Positions 1 to 9,694 of a DNA stretch of 64,000 nt are shown here, one piece after another. Below the pieces are notes generated by a model. The model saw nothing but the letters and a program-made list of their open reading frames with translations, searched no databases and was not told the DNA's origin. Origin of the DNA: an uncultured Christensenella sp. (GTDB lineage Bacteria; Bacillota; Clostridia; Christensenellales; Borkfalkiaceae); assembly GCA_910585785.1 (NCBI GenBank), contig CAJUEV010000003.1, forward strand, positions 121,460 through 185,459. The letters run 5' to 3'. The first letter of the stretch is position 1. The number at the start of each line of letters is the position of its first letter. A program made the position numbers and the translations under genes.

Positions 1-2
1 GC

Positions 3-83
3 GGCGATTGCGTGCTGATTTTGGGAGCGGGCGATATTTACGATATTGCGAAAGACGTTTTGTCCGACATTGACAAAAATTAA
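3..83 (+). CDS. murC: UDP-N-acetylmuramate--L-alanine ligase, C-terminal end (partial)
   Basis: The open frame enters from the left edge and ends in TAA. It encodes 26 residues including LILGAGDIYDIAK, which resembles the last strand and helix of MurC, where a GAGD(I/V) signature sits near the C-terminus. MurC adds L-alanine to UDP-MurNAc in the cytoplasm, the first peptide step of peptidoglycan synthesis. Only the tail is visible, so the call rests on that short motif. Another Mur ligase is a less likely alternative. Confidence 0.6.
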   Translation, partial: GDCVLILGAGDIYDIAKDVLSDIDKN

Positions 84-106
84 CGTTTTTTTTAAACGTA
101 GGCAAT

Positions 107-160
107 CTGCGGCGGGTATATCCGAACAATCGGGCGCCCGCCGTAAGTTTTTGCTCTTTT
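107..160 (+). terminator. possible terminator after murC
   Basis: A GC-rich inverted repeat (CGGCGGG ... CCCGCCG) with a loop of about 20 bases is followed by an interrupted T run (GTTTTTGCTCTTTT). The long loop and split T tract make this a moderate call. It fits the end of the murC transcript, since a new promoter starts about 40 bases downstream. Confidence 0.35.
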
Positions 161-202
161 ATATATAAATATATAAAATTTAACTGAGTTGCCGTCATTT
201 CG

Positions 203-231
203 TTGCCAATGCGGCGATTAAATGATATAAT
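203..231 (+). promoter_or_regulatory. promoter of the ftsK-rimO-pgsA-cinA-recA-nadE run
   Basis: TTGCCA (203-208) and TATAAT (226-231) are separated by exactly 17 bases, a good sigma-A match. The predicted start near 238 leaves a leader of about 75 bases. Downstream genes overlap or are closely spaced, so this is the only obvious strong promoter before recA. I see no clear SOS-type dyad here. Confidence 0.6.
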
Positions 232-313
232 ATAAAAGATAGATTATGTAACGCTTGTTTTGCGTGACTTATGGATTTAACCGTTTGCGGCAAATATTTT
301 GCGGAGAAAGAAA

Positions 314-3300
314 GTGGACGATAAGTTAAAAGAAAAAAACAAAAAAACTTCTTATATTTTTACGAGAGAAACGTTCGGCATAACTATTTTGTTGTTTTGC
401 GCGATAGTCTTTGTTATGCTTTTGACAAGACATCTTGTCTTTGCCGGCATAGGCTCGGCAATTTGTACGTTTATGTACGGAACGTTCGGTTACGGTTCGT
501 ATCTCGTAATAGGTCTGCTTGCTTATCTTGGAGAGTGGCTTGCTTTTGAAAAGAAAATTAAAATTTCTTTTATAAAGGCTTTTACGATTTCGCTTACCGT
601 GTTTATTCTGTTTTTGCTTTTTCACGCGGTAACTACAAGAAATTTTGAAATGGGCAATTACGGTAAGTACATAAGCGATTGCTATAAAAACGCGCAGTAC
701 GGTTATTCTGGGTATACTTTCGGCGGAGTTGTTTCTTCGCTTGTGGTTTATCCTATTGCAAAACTTTCGTACGTTGCCGCTTATATTATTTTTTCAGTGC
801 TTGTTTTGGCGTGCGGATACGTTACGGTTTTGATTTTTGGCGGAAAAAATTTGTTTGCAAACGTTTCTTTCCGTAAGAAAAGTAAAAAATCCGACGTCAG
901 CCGGATTTCCGCTCCCGAAATTGTCGGAACGGAAGCTGCTGTTGCTGCGGAATATGCGGAGCCTGTGGCTCCGTCGGCAAATAACGCGTATGTAACAAAC
1001 GAGGTTCAACCTCAGCCCATACAATTAAGGGAAGCGCCTGCTACGCAACAAACTGACGATAGCGAAAAGTTTTCTTCCAAAAATCTGGGACGTAAAATAT
1101 TGTTTGAAAAGGGCGAATTCGCTGCTGAAAGTTACAGAAGGAATATGATTTTTAATGAAAATTCATATTTTAACAGACCAGTCCCGACGGCGGCGACAGA
1201 AGCAGATTATCTTAACAGTTTTTCTTCGGCGGCGGCAAGAAGGCAGAAAGAAAGCGCTTTGCCAGAAACAAGTTATACCGAAAGTTATTCGGACGAAATT
1301 TTAAATCAGCCAGTGCAGGCTTCGCCTTCGAATTTCGTATACGGAGAAAAGCCTGCAACCGACCTTGAAGGTTACGGCGCGGTTGAAGGAGAAGCGTTCC
1401 CTGTTCAAAGCAATGACGAACGCTCGGAAAGGTATTCCGAATACGTGCGTGACGACGGTTATGCGGACGCAAACTACGGCGGTAGTATAAATAACGGCGT
1501 TGAGGTTGATACTTCCGAATTTGTTGAAGATTACATTGAAGAACCTCCCGCAATTACGCCTTCGCGCGACAGGGGAGTAGTGGGTTTTAGTGAAACGCCG
1601 CTTGTTTCGCCGCAAATTACGGAAAACGAAAAACAGTATAATCAGGTTATTAGAGAAGATAAACCCGCAGACGATGACGACGTTTTTATCAATGTTGGCA
1701 GAGAGGGCAAAACAACTCCGTTAGGCGGTCGCCGCGGCAACGCCGAACTGTTTGACGACGACGAGATGGACGATGAAATTCCTCCCGAAGTTTTCGGAAG
1801 GAGAGAAACACCTTTGAAGGATGTTGCGCGCGAACCATTGAGAAAAGATTCGCCTGCGCCCGTACGTAAAACGGAAAATACCGATAAATCGGTTTTGCCT
1901 GCGACAACTGGGCGAGCTCAGCCGGAAGCGCAGCAGCCCGCGGAAGAAAAGCCCAAACACGTTTGGAAAAAGTACGTGCGCCCTTCTTTGGATTTGCTTG
2001 AAGATTATCCCGAAAACAGCAATATAAACACGGGCGAAATAGAGGACAACAAGAGAATAATCGTTGAAACGTTAAACCGCTTTAAAATAGCAAGCGAGGT
2101 TTCAAACGTTACGATAGGTCCTGCAATAACGCGTTACGACGTAATTATTATCGACAAAACAAAAATCAATCAGTCGGTAAAATACCGCGACGCTATCGCG
2201 ATGGAACTTAAAAAAGACAACGTAAACGCCTATTTGAATTATTCGAAAGGCGCGCTTTCCATCGAAGTACCCAATAACGTAAGAATAAAAATAGGTTTGA
2301 AGGGTATGCTGGCAAGCAGGGCTTTTTTAAACAGTAAACCCGGCGCACTTACGTTTGGACTGGGCAAAAATATAGAGGGAGAGGTGGTATGTCCGGATAT
2401 AACCAGAATGCCCCACTTGCTTGTTGCTGGTACCACGGGCAGCGGTAAAAGCGTTTGTTTAAGCACCCTTCTTGTCAGCCTGTTGTATAAATACGGTCCG
2501 GAGGAATTGCGCCTTATACTTGTCGACCCGAAACAGGTTGAGTTTATTTCTTACGATAAACTGCCGCACCTTATGATTAACGAAATAATTTACGAGTGCG
2601 ATAAGGCGATAAAGGCGCTTAACTGGGCGATAAAAGAAATGGAGCGCAGGTATACTCTGTTCAAGGAAATGACGGAAAACGGTCAGGCGACCAAAAACCT
2701 TGAAGAATACAACGCGCATTTGCCTTCCGGCGAGGAGAAACTGCCCAAAATTCTTATAGTTTTGGACGAATTCGGCGACTTAATGTTGCAGGCAAAAAAA
2801 GACATAGAAAGCAGAATAATAAAACTTGTTCAAAAGGCGCGCGCTGCGGGAATACACCTCATTCTTGCCACGCAAAGACCTTCTGTCGATTGCATTACGG
2901 GTTTGATAAAGTCAAATCTTCCAACGCGTATAGGTTTTAAAGTAAACTCCTTTGACGACGCGCGTTGTATATTCGATATAGGCGGTGCCGAAAAACTTTT
3001 GGGTTTGGGCGATATGTATTTCCGTTCCGCTCAAAACCCTGATTTAACGCGTATACAAGGCTGCTTTATAGACACGCCCGAAGTGCAAAGGGTTACGGAC
3101 TTTATCAAGTCGCATAACGAAACTTATTTTGACCAGAGTGTTTCCGACTTTATAAATACCGTAGAGCAGGAAGAATCTCCTGTTTCGCTTGGCGCGGGCG
3201 ACAGCGACGACGAGGAATTCAAAATAGACGATACGCACATAAAAGCGCTTAAATACTGCGTTACCTCAAATCAGGCTTCCGTTTCGATGATTCAGCGCAG

Positions 3301-3451
3301 ATTCCCCGTGGGGTACATTAAGGCTTGTAAAATTATCGACTGGATGGAGAAAATGAATTACATAACTCCTTCCGAGGGCTCTAAACCCAGAAAAGTTTTA
3401 CTTTCAAAAGACGAATTTATTCAGATTTACGGTGACGATATTGACGATTGA
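314..3451 (+). CDS. ftsK: DNA translocase FtsK/SpoIIIE
   Basis: Hexameric ATP-driven DNA pump that clears chromosomes from the closing septum, or into the forespore in endospore formers. Four hydrophobic segments fill the first ~180 residues. A long acidic, Pro/Gln-rich linker (about 180-560) follows, then the RecA-like motor with Walker A GTTGSGKS (about 704-711) and Walker B ILIVLDEFGDL (about 813). A C-terminal winged-helix gamma domain (about 980-1040, SVSMIQRRFPVGYIKACKII) reads DNA polarity. I chose the GTG at 314 because GGAG lies 7 bases upstream; a TTG at 299 is in frame. The last 20 bases overlap rimO. Whether it acts as FtsK or SpoIIIE cannot be settled from sequence. Confidence 0.95.
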   Translation: MDDKLKEKNKKTSYIFTRETFGITILLFCAIVFVMLLTRHLVFAGIGSAICTFMYGTFGYGSYLVIGLLAYLGEWLAFEKKIKISFIKAFTISLTVFILFLLFHAVTTRNFEMGNYGKYISDCYKNAQYGYSGYTFGGVVSSLVVYPIAKLSYVAAYIIFSVLVLACGYVTVLIFGGKNLFANVSFRKKSKKSDVSRISAPEIVGTEAAVAAEYAEPVAPSANNAYVTNEVQPQPIQLREAPATQQTDDSEKFSSKNLGRKILFEKGEFAAESYRRNMIFNENSYFNRPVPTAATEADYLNSFSSAAARRQKESALPETSYTESYSDEILNQPVQASPSNFVYGEKPATDLEGYGAVEGEAFPVQSNDERSERYSEYVRDDGYADANYGGSINNGVEVDTSEFVEDYIEEPPAITPSRDRGVVGFSETPLVSPQITENEKQYNQVIREDKPADDDDVFINVGREGKTTPLGGRRGNAELFDDDEMDDEIPPEVFGRRETPLKDVAREPLRKDSPAPVRKTENTDKSVLPATTGRAQPEAQQPAEEKPKHVWKKYVRPSLDLLEDYPENSNINTGEIEDNKRIIVETLNRFKIASEVSNVTIGPAITRYDVIIIDKTKINQSVKYRDAIAMELKKDNVNAYLNYSKGALSIEVPNNVRIKIGLKGMLASRAFLNSKPGALTFGLGKNIEGEVVCPDITRMPHLLVAGTTGSGKSVCLSTLLVSLLYKYGPEELRLILVDPKQVEFISYDKLPHLMINEIIYECDKAIKALNWAIKEMERRYTLFKEMTENGQATKNLEEYNAHLPSGEEKLPKILIVLDEFGDLMLQAKKDIESRIIKLVQKARAAGIHLILATQRPSVDCITGLIKSNLPTRIGFKVNSFDDARCIFDIGGAEKLLGLGDMYFRSAQNPDLTRIQGCFIDTPEVQRVTDFIKSHNETYFDQSVSDFINTVEQEESPVSLGAGDSDDEEFKIDDTHIKALKYCVTSNQASVSMIQRRFPVGYIKACKIIDWMEKMNYITPSEGSKPRKVLLSKDEFIQIYGDDIDD

Positions 3452-4778
3452 TTTTTCAAATAAAATATTCGGACTTATTTCGCTTGGATGCGATAAAAAC
3501 CGTGTTGATTCCGAAAAACTTTTGTCAATAATAAAAGAGCGCGGGTGCCAAATAAGCAACGACGTAAACGAAGTTAACGTGCTTATTGTAAATACTTGTT
3601 CTTTTCTTAACGACGCGCGTAAAGAAGCGATAGAAACGATTTTGGAATATGCGGAATACAAAAGCGGCAATTTAGAAAAACTTGTAGTAACAGGGTGTTT
3701 GCCACAAAAATTTGTAGGCGAAACTTTTGGCGCGCTTACGGAAGCAGACTTGTTTTTGGGCACGGAAGACTATGGCAGTTTTTTTGAGGCGTTGGAAAAG
3801 TGTTATGCGGAAGGCAGAACAAATTACGTGGGGTGCGGAACGGAGTATTTCGGAGAAAAAAGAGTTTTGACTACTCCTTCGCATTACGCATATTTGAAAA
3901 TTGCGGACGGCTGCAATAACCGTTGTACGTATTGCCTTATACCAAAAATCCGCGGGAAGTATAAAAGTTATCCGTTAGAAAGTCTGGTGGCAGAGGCGGA
4001 AAGCCTTGGCGACGTTTCCGAACTTATTTTGGTTGCGCAGGACGTAACAAGATACGGGTTAGACGTTTACGGACAAAAAAAACTAGTAAAAATTTTACAA
4101 ATGCTGACAACACTTGTCAACATTAATAGTGTAAGATTATTGTACTGCTATCCCGATATGATTGACGACGCGCTTATTTCAGAAATACGCGACAATCCGA
4201 AAATAGTCAAATATATCGATATACCCTTGCAACATAGCGAAAACAGAATTTTGAAACTTATGAACAGACCTGCCGGTAGGGAGGAATATCTTGCGCTTAT
4301 ACGTAAGTTAAGGGAAAACATACCCGACATTGCTATCCGTTCTACGTTTATTTCAGGTTTTCCGAGTGAAACGGAGGAAGACCACGAAAATTTATGTAAA
4401 TTTCTGGAAGAAGCACAATTTGACAACTGCGGTTTTTTTGCATACTCGCGCGAGCCCGATACTGCGGCGTTCAAACTTAAAGGACAAGTCCCTTATTTTA
4501 AAAAGCGCGCAAGGGTAAAACAATTGTACGCAGTACAGCAAAAAATCTCAAAAGCAAGGCTTGAAAAATACGTTGGTAAAACTATTAAGGTTTTATGTGA
4601 CGGAATAGATTACGAGCATAACTGTTTTGTCGGACGAGCATATTTTCAGACGCCCGATATTGACGGAAAGGTTTATTTTAACGCGTTGAACGTCGTACAA
4701 GGCGAATATTTTGAAGTTTTGATTGAAAGTCAGGATGGTTACGATTTGTACGGTAGGACGGAGGATTACGCTTTATGA
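3432..4778 (+). CDS. rimO: ribosomal protein uS12 (S12) methylthiotransferase RimO
   Basis: Radical-SAM enzyme that adds a methylthio group to an aspartate of ribosomal protein S12. The N-terminal UPF0004 domain carries the auxiliary cluster cysteines (SLGCDKN, NTCSF, TGCLPQ). The radical SAM motif is CNNRCTYC, and a C-terminal TRAM domain ends the protein. GLISLGCDKNRVDSE separates RimO from MiaB, which is also in this window. The likely start is GTG 3432, or TTG 3441, inside the end of ftsK; neither has a strong ribosome binding site, so translational coupling is likely. It overlaps pgsA by 4 bases. Confidence 0.93.
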   Translation: MTILTIDFSNKIFGLISLGCDKNRVDSEKLLSIIKERGCQISNDVNEVNVLIVNTCSFLNDARKEAIETILEYAEYKSGNLEKLVVTGCLPQKFVGETFGALTEADLFLGTEDYGSFFEALEKCYAEGRTNYVGCGTEYFGEKRVLTTPSHYAYLKIADGCNNRCTYCLIPKIRGKYKSYPLESLVAEAESLGDVSELILVAQDVTRYGLDVYGQKKLVKILQMLTTLVNINSVRLLYCYPDMIDDALISEIRDNPKIVKYIDIPLQHSENRILKLMNRPAGREEYLALIRKLRENIPDIAIRSTFISGFPSETEEDHENLCKFLEEAQFDNCGFFAYSREPDTAAFKLKGQVPYFKKRARVKQLYAVQQKISKARLEKYVGKTIKVLCDGIDYEHNCFVGRAYFQTPDIDGKVYFNALNVVQGEYFEVLIESQDGYDLYGRTEDYAL

Positions 4779-5449
4779 ATGAAGAAAAGGAAATAGATAA
4801 AAACAGCAGGGCATACAAATTTGCCGCTGGCAAAGGCGTAATGAATTTGCCGAACAAGCTTACAATCAGCCGTGTGGCGATGATTCCCGTATTCGTTTTT
4901 TTCTTTTATTTTACGTTTACGTCGCATTATCTGGTGGCTTTGGCTGTTTTCGGCGTGGCGTGTCTTACGGACTTGTTTGACGGAAAATTAGCGAGAAAGT
5001 ATAATCTTGTAACCAATTTAGGTAAATTTTTGGACCCCATCGCCGACAAAGTGCTGGTTTTAACGGCGCTTGTAATAATGCTGACCGCGCCTGAATTTTT
5101 TACTTTGAATTTCGGTTATTGGGCGCTTATCGCGGGTGGCTGCGGAGTTGCGGTTATCCTTGCGCGCGAGATTATAGTAAGCGGTTTCAGAATGGTTGCC
5201 GCCGGCGCGGGAATAGTTATAGCGGCGGACGTTTTCGGAAAATATAAGACTGTTTGTCAGGATATTTCGATAGTGGTTTTGCTGGTTGCGGCAGGCTTGG
5301 TTGAGTTTGCAAAATACAGCGAGACGGTTGGATTTATAGGTGAAATTTTAAATTATGCGGGACTTGCGTTTTTTGCGATAGCGGTTTTGCTTACCGTGAT
5401 TTCGGGAATCAACTATATAGTAAAAAATATTCAAGTGTTAAAGCAATGA
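4775..5449 (+). CDS. pgsA: CDP-diacylglycerol--glycerol-3-phosphate 3-phosphatidyltransferase
   Basis: Integral membrane enzyme making phosphatidylglycerol phosphate from CDP-diacylglycerol. It carries the full CDP-alcohol phosphotransferase signature D-x2-D-G-x2-A-R-x8-G-x3-D-x3-D (DLFDGKLAR ... GKFLDPIAD) and several membrane helices. The ATG at 4775 overlaps rimO (ATGA) and gives an extra 22-residue hydrophilic N-terminus. An internal ATG at 4841 (MNLPNKLTISR), preceded by AAAGG, matches the family's usual start and may be the true one. The rimO-pgsA-cinA-recA order is common in Clostridia and Bacilli. Confidence 0.93.
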   Translation: MNEEKEIDKNSRAYKFAAGKGVMNLPNKLTISRVAMIPVFVFFFYFTFTSHYLVALAVFGVACLTDLFDGKLARKYNLVTNLGKFLDPIADKVLVLTALVIMLTAPEFFTLNFGYWALIAGGCGVAVILAREIIVSGFRMVAAGAGIVIAADVFGKYKTVCQDISIVVLLVAAGLVEFAKYSETVGFIGEILNYAGLAFFAIAVLLTVISGINYIVKNIQVLKQ

Positions 5450-6540
5450 GCGGCGGTAACGAAAGAGCAAAAAAGAATTGCCTTTTGGCTTTCAGAAATA
5501 AAAAAATCAACGTCTTTGACGGCGTAAATTGTTTGACAGAGCAGTTTGCCTCCGGCGGCTATTATTTTGACAAAGTTTCGTTTGTTGCTTTTGACAGTTC
5601 GCGTGAAATTGTGACCGCGATGAATGACGGGCTTGAAAATTATGAAAATCTGATAATTTTTTGTCCGAAGGCAATGGAAAATACGCTTAAAAAGTTTGTT
5701 TGCGAAAAAGCGGGCGGAGAATTTGACGGATTGAATACGTTGAAGTCGGAAAAAATTTCCGTTTTTCTGTTTTTTTCGGATTATGCAAATAGACTTTTGG
5801 TTGACGACGTAACCTTGTACTTTGACGCTAGGTACGGAATAAATCACGGCAAGACTTATTTAAAAACGGTTGGCGCGCCTGTAAATAACGTTATTGAAGC
5901 GATAGAACGTGCAAAAGGTATTTGCAGCGGGTTGGAGTTCAATATAAGCGAAAATTACGGCGATTGCACTTTGGAAATAGTTTACGGAAAGGACATATCA
6001 AAAACAGATTACGATAAAGCGATAAGAGAAACGCTTTTAAAGTTGAACGATTTTGTTTATGCGCTTGAAAATATTTCTCTTGCGGAAAGGCTTGTGCAGT
6101 TACTTAAATTGCGCAGAATGAAAATTTGCGTAGCCGAATCTTTTACGGGCGGCGGCGTATGCAAAAGGCTTGTTGAAGTTTCGGGCGTAAGCGAAGTGTT
6201 TTACGAGGGGTTAAACACATATTCCAACCAATCGAAAGCTGAACGGCTTGGCGTTGACGAGATGACTTTGAAAAGGTTTGGCGCGGTATCAAAGCAGACG
6301 GCTGCGGAAATGGCGGAGGGGCTTATAAAAAGCGGCAATTGCGATATTGCGGTATCAACGACGGGTATTGCAGGACCCAAATCGGACAATACCAATAAAC
6401 CCGTAGGATTGCTTTATATTGCGGTTGCGCTTGCGGAAGGGACTTCGGTTTATGAATTTCATTTGAAAGGTTCGCGCAAGCAAATAACGGAAACGGCAAT
6501 AAATCAGGCGCTGTTTCTGGCGTATAAAGCGATTAAATAG
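5446..6540 (+). CDS. cinA: CinA-like protein with intact PncC amidase domain and degenerate N-terminal domain
   Basis: The C-terminal ~150 residues are a clear nicotinamide-nucleotide amidase (PncC/CinA) domain: CVAESFTGGGVCKRL (about 227), YSNQSKAERLGV, GAVSKQTAAEMAEGL, STTGIAGP and PVGLLYIAV. The N-terminal ~210 residues sit where CinA normally has its MoCF-like domain. They lack the family's opening G-x-E-L-L-x-G motif and are only weakly similar. Amidase activity in NAD recycling is likely; any N-terminal pyrophosphatase activity is doubtful. The start codon overlaps the pgsA stop (ATGA). CinA next to recA is the usual arrangement. Confidence 0.88.
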   Translation: MSGGNERAKKNCLLAFRNKKINVFDGVNCLTEQFASGGYYFDKVSFVAFDSSREIVTAMNDGLENYENLIIFCPKAMENTLKKFVCEKAGGEFDGLNTLKSEKISVFLFFSDYANRLLVDDVTLYFDARYGINHGKTYLKTVGAPVNNVIEAIERAKGICSGLEFNISENYGDCTLEIVYGKDISKTDYDKAIRETLLKLNDFVYALENISLAERLVQLLKLRRMKICVAESFTGGGVCKRLVEVSGVSEVFYEGLNTYSNQSKAERLGVDEMTLKRFGAVSKQTAAEMAEGLIKSGNCDIAVSTTGIAGPKSDNTNKPVGLLYIAVALAEGTSVYEFHLKGSRKQITETAINQALFLAYKAIK

Positions 6541-6568
6541 TAAAAAATTACAGAGGTGTAAATAACAT

Positions 6569-7576
6569 ATGAACGAAGAAAAATTAAAAGCGCTTAACTC
6601 GACCATTGCAATGATTGAAAAGCAGTACGGCAAAGGCTCTATAATGAAACTTGGCGATACAAACGTCAGCAACGATTTGGAAATTATACCTACGGGCTGT
6701 CTTTCGCTTGATTTGGCACTTGGCGTAGGCGGCGTTCCCCGCGGAAGAATAATCGAGGTGTACGGACCGGAATCTTCCGGTAAAACCACCGTTGCCCTTC
6801 ATATTATTGCGGAGACGCAAAAGATGGGCGGCGTTGCCGCGTTTATCGACGCGGAGCACGCTTTGGACGCGCAGTACGCGCACGCTCTCGGCGTAAACAC
6901 TAACGAACTTTATCTATCTCAGCCGGATACGGGCGAACAAGCGCTTGACATATGCGAGTCGCTTGTGCGTTCAAGTGCGGTGGACGTGATTGTAATCGAC
7001 TCCGTTGCGGCGCTTACACCCAAAGCGGAAATTGAAGGGGATATGGGCGACACGCACGTAGGATTGCTTGCAAGACTTATGTCGCAGGCGTTAAGAAAGC
7101 TTACCGCAATAACAAACCGTTCGAAAACGTGCGTTATATTTATAAACCAACTGCGTGAAAAAGTCGGTGTTATGTTCGGAAACCCCGAAACCACTCCCGG
7201 CGGCAAGGCGCTTAAATATTTTGCAACCATTCGTCTTGACATAAGAAAGGCGGACGCGCTTAAAGGCGACGGTGGCATAATAGGTAACCGCGCAAAGTGC
7301 AAAGTTGTAAAAAATAAGGTTGCGCCTCCGTTTAAAGTTGCCGAGTTTGATATAATTTACGGTGAAGGCGTTTCGCAGGAAGGCTGCCTTATAGATTTGG
7401 GTGTGGAGTATGGGATACTTACCAAAAGTGGCTCGTGGTTTAATTACGGTGAAGAAAAGGTTGCGCAGGGACGTGAAAAAATGCGCGAATTGCTGAGAAC
7501 AAATCAGGAATTGAAAGCGGAAATCGAGGCAAAAATAAGAGAAGCGCACAAGGCTTCGCTTGAAAAGAAGGACTGA
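6569..7576 (+). CDS. recA: recombinase RecA
   Basis: ATP-dependent strand-exchange protein and co-protease for LexA cleavage. It has 335 residues with Walker A GPESSGKT (66-73) and the typical opening ALNSTIAMIEKQYGKGSIM. Other landmarks are INQLREKVGVMFGNPETTPGG (loop 2 region) and a Lys/Glu-rich C-terminus. The ribosome binding site AGAGGTG precedes ATG 6569. A LexA-like protein is encoded near 62.2 kb. I see no recognisable SOS operator or private promoter here, so recA appears to be read with the upstream genes. Confidence 0.98.
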   Translation: MNEEKLKALNSTIAMIEKQYGKGSIMKLGDTNVSNDLEIIPTGCLSLDLALGVGGVPRGRIIEVYGPESSGKTTVALHIIAETQKMGGVAAFIDAEHALDAQYAHALGVNTNELYLSQPDTGEQALDICESLVRSSAVDVIVIDSVAALTPKAEIEGDMGDTHVGLLARLMSQALRKLTAITNRSKTCVIFINQLREKVGVMFGNPETTPGGKALKYFATIRLDIRKADALKGDGGIIGNRAKCKVVKNKVAPPFKVAEFDIIYGEGVSQEGCLIDLGVEYGILTKSGSWFNYGEEKVAQGREKMRELLRTNQELKAEIEAKIREAHKASLEKKD

Positions 7577-7627
7577 TAACGCTTTTTACATAATAGAACA
7601 GGGCGCGTATTTTACGCGGGAAATAAA

Positions 7628-9538
7628 ATGAATTACGGATTTATAAAGGTCTGCGCGGCAACGCCGGAAATCAGGGTTGCGGACGTGGAGTTTAATACCC
7701 AAAATATTATAAAGGCAATAGAGCAAAGCGCTGCAAACGGAAGCCAATTGACGGTTTTTCCCGAGCTTTGCATAAGCGGCTATACCTGCGGCGACTTGTT
7801 TAATCAGCCTGCCCTTATAAAGGCTTGCGAAAACGCGCTTGGCGCTATTTGCAAGGCGACGGAAGGGATAAAAACGCTTGTTTTTGTCGGCGCGCCGATT
7901 GCTGCTGAGGGCAGGCTTTTCAATTGCGCCGTTGCCGTAAACGACGGAGATATTATCGGCGTTGTTCCTAAAACGTATTTGCCGAATTACGGCGAGTTTT
8001 ACGAAAGGCGTAATTTTTCACCCGCGCCGTCAACCGAATCTTGCAGGACGGTAAGCATATGCGGAAAGCAGGTGAATTTCGGTACGGATTTAATTTTTAA
8101 ATCGCAAAACTACGCAGAATTTACCGTTGCGGCTGAAATTTGTGAAGATTTGTGGTCGCCGAAATCTCCCTCGATTGCATACGCGCAAAACGGCGCGAGT
8201 ATTATTGTAAATCTTTCTTGCAGCGACGAAACGGCGGGCAAGGCGGAATATCGCAGAAATTTGGTAAAAATGCAATCCGCAAAATTGATTTGCGGTTACG
8301 TTTATTGCGATTCCGGCGACGGAGAAAGTACTACCGACGCGGTTTTTAGCGGTCACAATATTATTTGCGAAAACGGTTGCGTTTTAGCCGAAAGCAAATT
8401 ATTTGATAACGGACTTATTTATAGTGAGATAGACGTAGAAATGCTGGCTACCGAGCGCAGAAGAATTTCCGGCAGTTACTGTGCCGAACATTCGGTTTGT
8501 TGCGTTGTTCCGTTTGAGGCTTCACGCAATGATTGTTCTTTTGAAAGAAAATTTTCGCGTTTACCGTTTGTGCCCGAGGACGGTTCGGCGCTTGACGAGC
8601 GCGCCGAACTTATTTTGACGATTCAAGCGAAAGGACTTGAAAAACGTTTTAAACATACGCAAAGCAAAACTGCGGTTATAGGCGTTTCCGGCGGGCTGGA
8701 TTCCGCTTTGGCGCTGCTTGTAACCTGTCGTGCTTTTAAAGCGCTGGGCAAGGACGTAAAGGACATAGTGGCGGTTACTATGCCAGGTTTCGGTACAACC
8801 AAAAAGACCAAAAGCAACTCGGTTGAACTTATAAAAGCCTTGGGGGCTTCGGTGCGCACAATACCGATTGGCGGCTCGGTTTTGAAGCACTTTAAGGACA
8901 TAGGGCACGACGAAGACGACAGAAATACAACCTATGAGAACGCGCAGGCGCGAATGAGAACGCTTGTGCTGATGGATATTGCAAACGACGAAAACGGTTT
9001 GGTTATAGGTACGGGCGATTTAAGCGAACTTGCTTTGGGTTGGGCAACTTACAACGGCGACCATATGTCGATGTACGGCGTAAATTCTTCGGTGCCCAAA
9101 ACGCTTGTAAAGTATCTTATCGCGTACGAAGCGCGCAAACTTGGCGGAAAGCGCGGTAAAATTTTAAACGATATACTCAATACCGAAATAAGTCCCGAGT
9201 TATTGCCGCCGGATTCGGACGGAAAAATAGCGCAAAAGACGGAAGATATTGTTGGACCATACATTTTACACGACTTTTTTCTGTATTATGCAATACGTCG
9301 CGGCTTTGAACCTGAAAAAATATTGTTTATAGCAAATAAAACGTTTGAAGGCGTTTATGACGCGCAAACTATAAAAAAATGGCTTAAAAACTTTTATAAA
9401 AGGTTTTTTGCGCAGCAATTCAAGCGTTCTTGTATGCCTGACGGGGTAAAAGTGGGCTCGGTTTCCTTGTCGCCTCGCGGCGATTGGAGAATGCCTTCCG
9501 ACGCGATTGCAAAACTTTGGCTTGAACAATTGGATTAA
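7628..9538 (+). CDS. nadE: glutamine-dependent NAD+ synthetase
   Basis: Last step of NAD synthesis: amidates nicotinate adenine dinucleotide using ammonia from glutamine. The N-terminal nitrilase-type glutaminase domain shows the Glu-Lys-Cys triad in FPELCISGY, VPKTYLPNYGEFYE and EICEDLW. The C-terminal synthetase carries the PP-loop GVSGGLDSALAL (about residue 352) and GTGDLSELALGW. At 636 residues it is full length for the two-domain form. A strong terminator follows at once, closing the operon. Confidence 0.96.
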   Translation: MNYGFIKVCAATPEIRVADVEFNTQNIIKAIEQSAANGSQLTVFPELCISGYTCGDLFNQPALIKACENALGAICKATEGIKTLVFVGAPIAAEGRLFNCAVAVNDGDIIGVVPKTYLPNYGEFYERRNFSPAPSTESCRTVSICGKQVNFGTDLIFKSQNYAEFTVAAEICEDLWSPKSPSIAYAQNGASIIVNLSCSDETAGKAEYRRNLVKMQSAKLICGYVYCDSGDGESTTDAVFSGHNIICENGCVLAESKLFDNGLIYSEIDVEMLATERRRISGSYCAEHSVCCVVPFEASRNDCSFERKFSRLPFVPEDGSALDERAELILTIQAKGLEKRFKHTQSKTAVIGVSGGLDSALALLVTCRAFKALGKDVKDIVAVTMPGFGTTKKTKSNSVELIKALGASVRTIPIGGSVLKHFKDIGHDEDDRNTTYENAQARMRTLVLMDIANDENGLVIGTGDLSELALGWATYNGDHMSMYGVNSSVPKTLVKYLIAYEARKLGGKRGKILNDILNTEISPELLPPDSDGKIAQKTEDIVGPYILHDFFLYYAIRRGFEPEKILFIANKTFEGVYDAQTIKKWLKNFYKRFFAQQFKRSCMPDGVKVGSVSLSPRGDWRMPSDAIAKLWLEQLD

Positions 9539-9542
9539 AATT

Positions 9543-9573
9543 TAAAGCGGTTTATCTAAACCGCTTTTTTTTG
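9543..9573 (+). terminator. terminator after nadE
   Basis: AAAGCGGTTTA-TC-TAAACCGCTTT is a near-perfect hairpin running into a T tract (TTTTTTTTG). Confidence 0.88.
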
Positions 9574-9602
9574 TATTGAAATAAACAATTTTACTAATTA
9601 AA

Positions 9603-9631
9603 TTGACATTTTTACGGACAAGGTGTAAAAT
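9603..9631 (+). promoter_or_regulatory. promoter of rny
   Basis: Perfect -35 TTGACA (9603-9608), a 17-base spacer and -10 TAAAAT (9626-9631). This leaves a leader of about 57 bases with an AGGAGG ribosome binding site before ATG 9695. Confidence 0.75.
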
Positions 9632-9694
9632 ATATTTAGATAAATGCGCCTATTATGGTTAAGTATTTATTAATGAATTATTCAGGAGGCTTAA

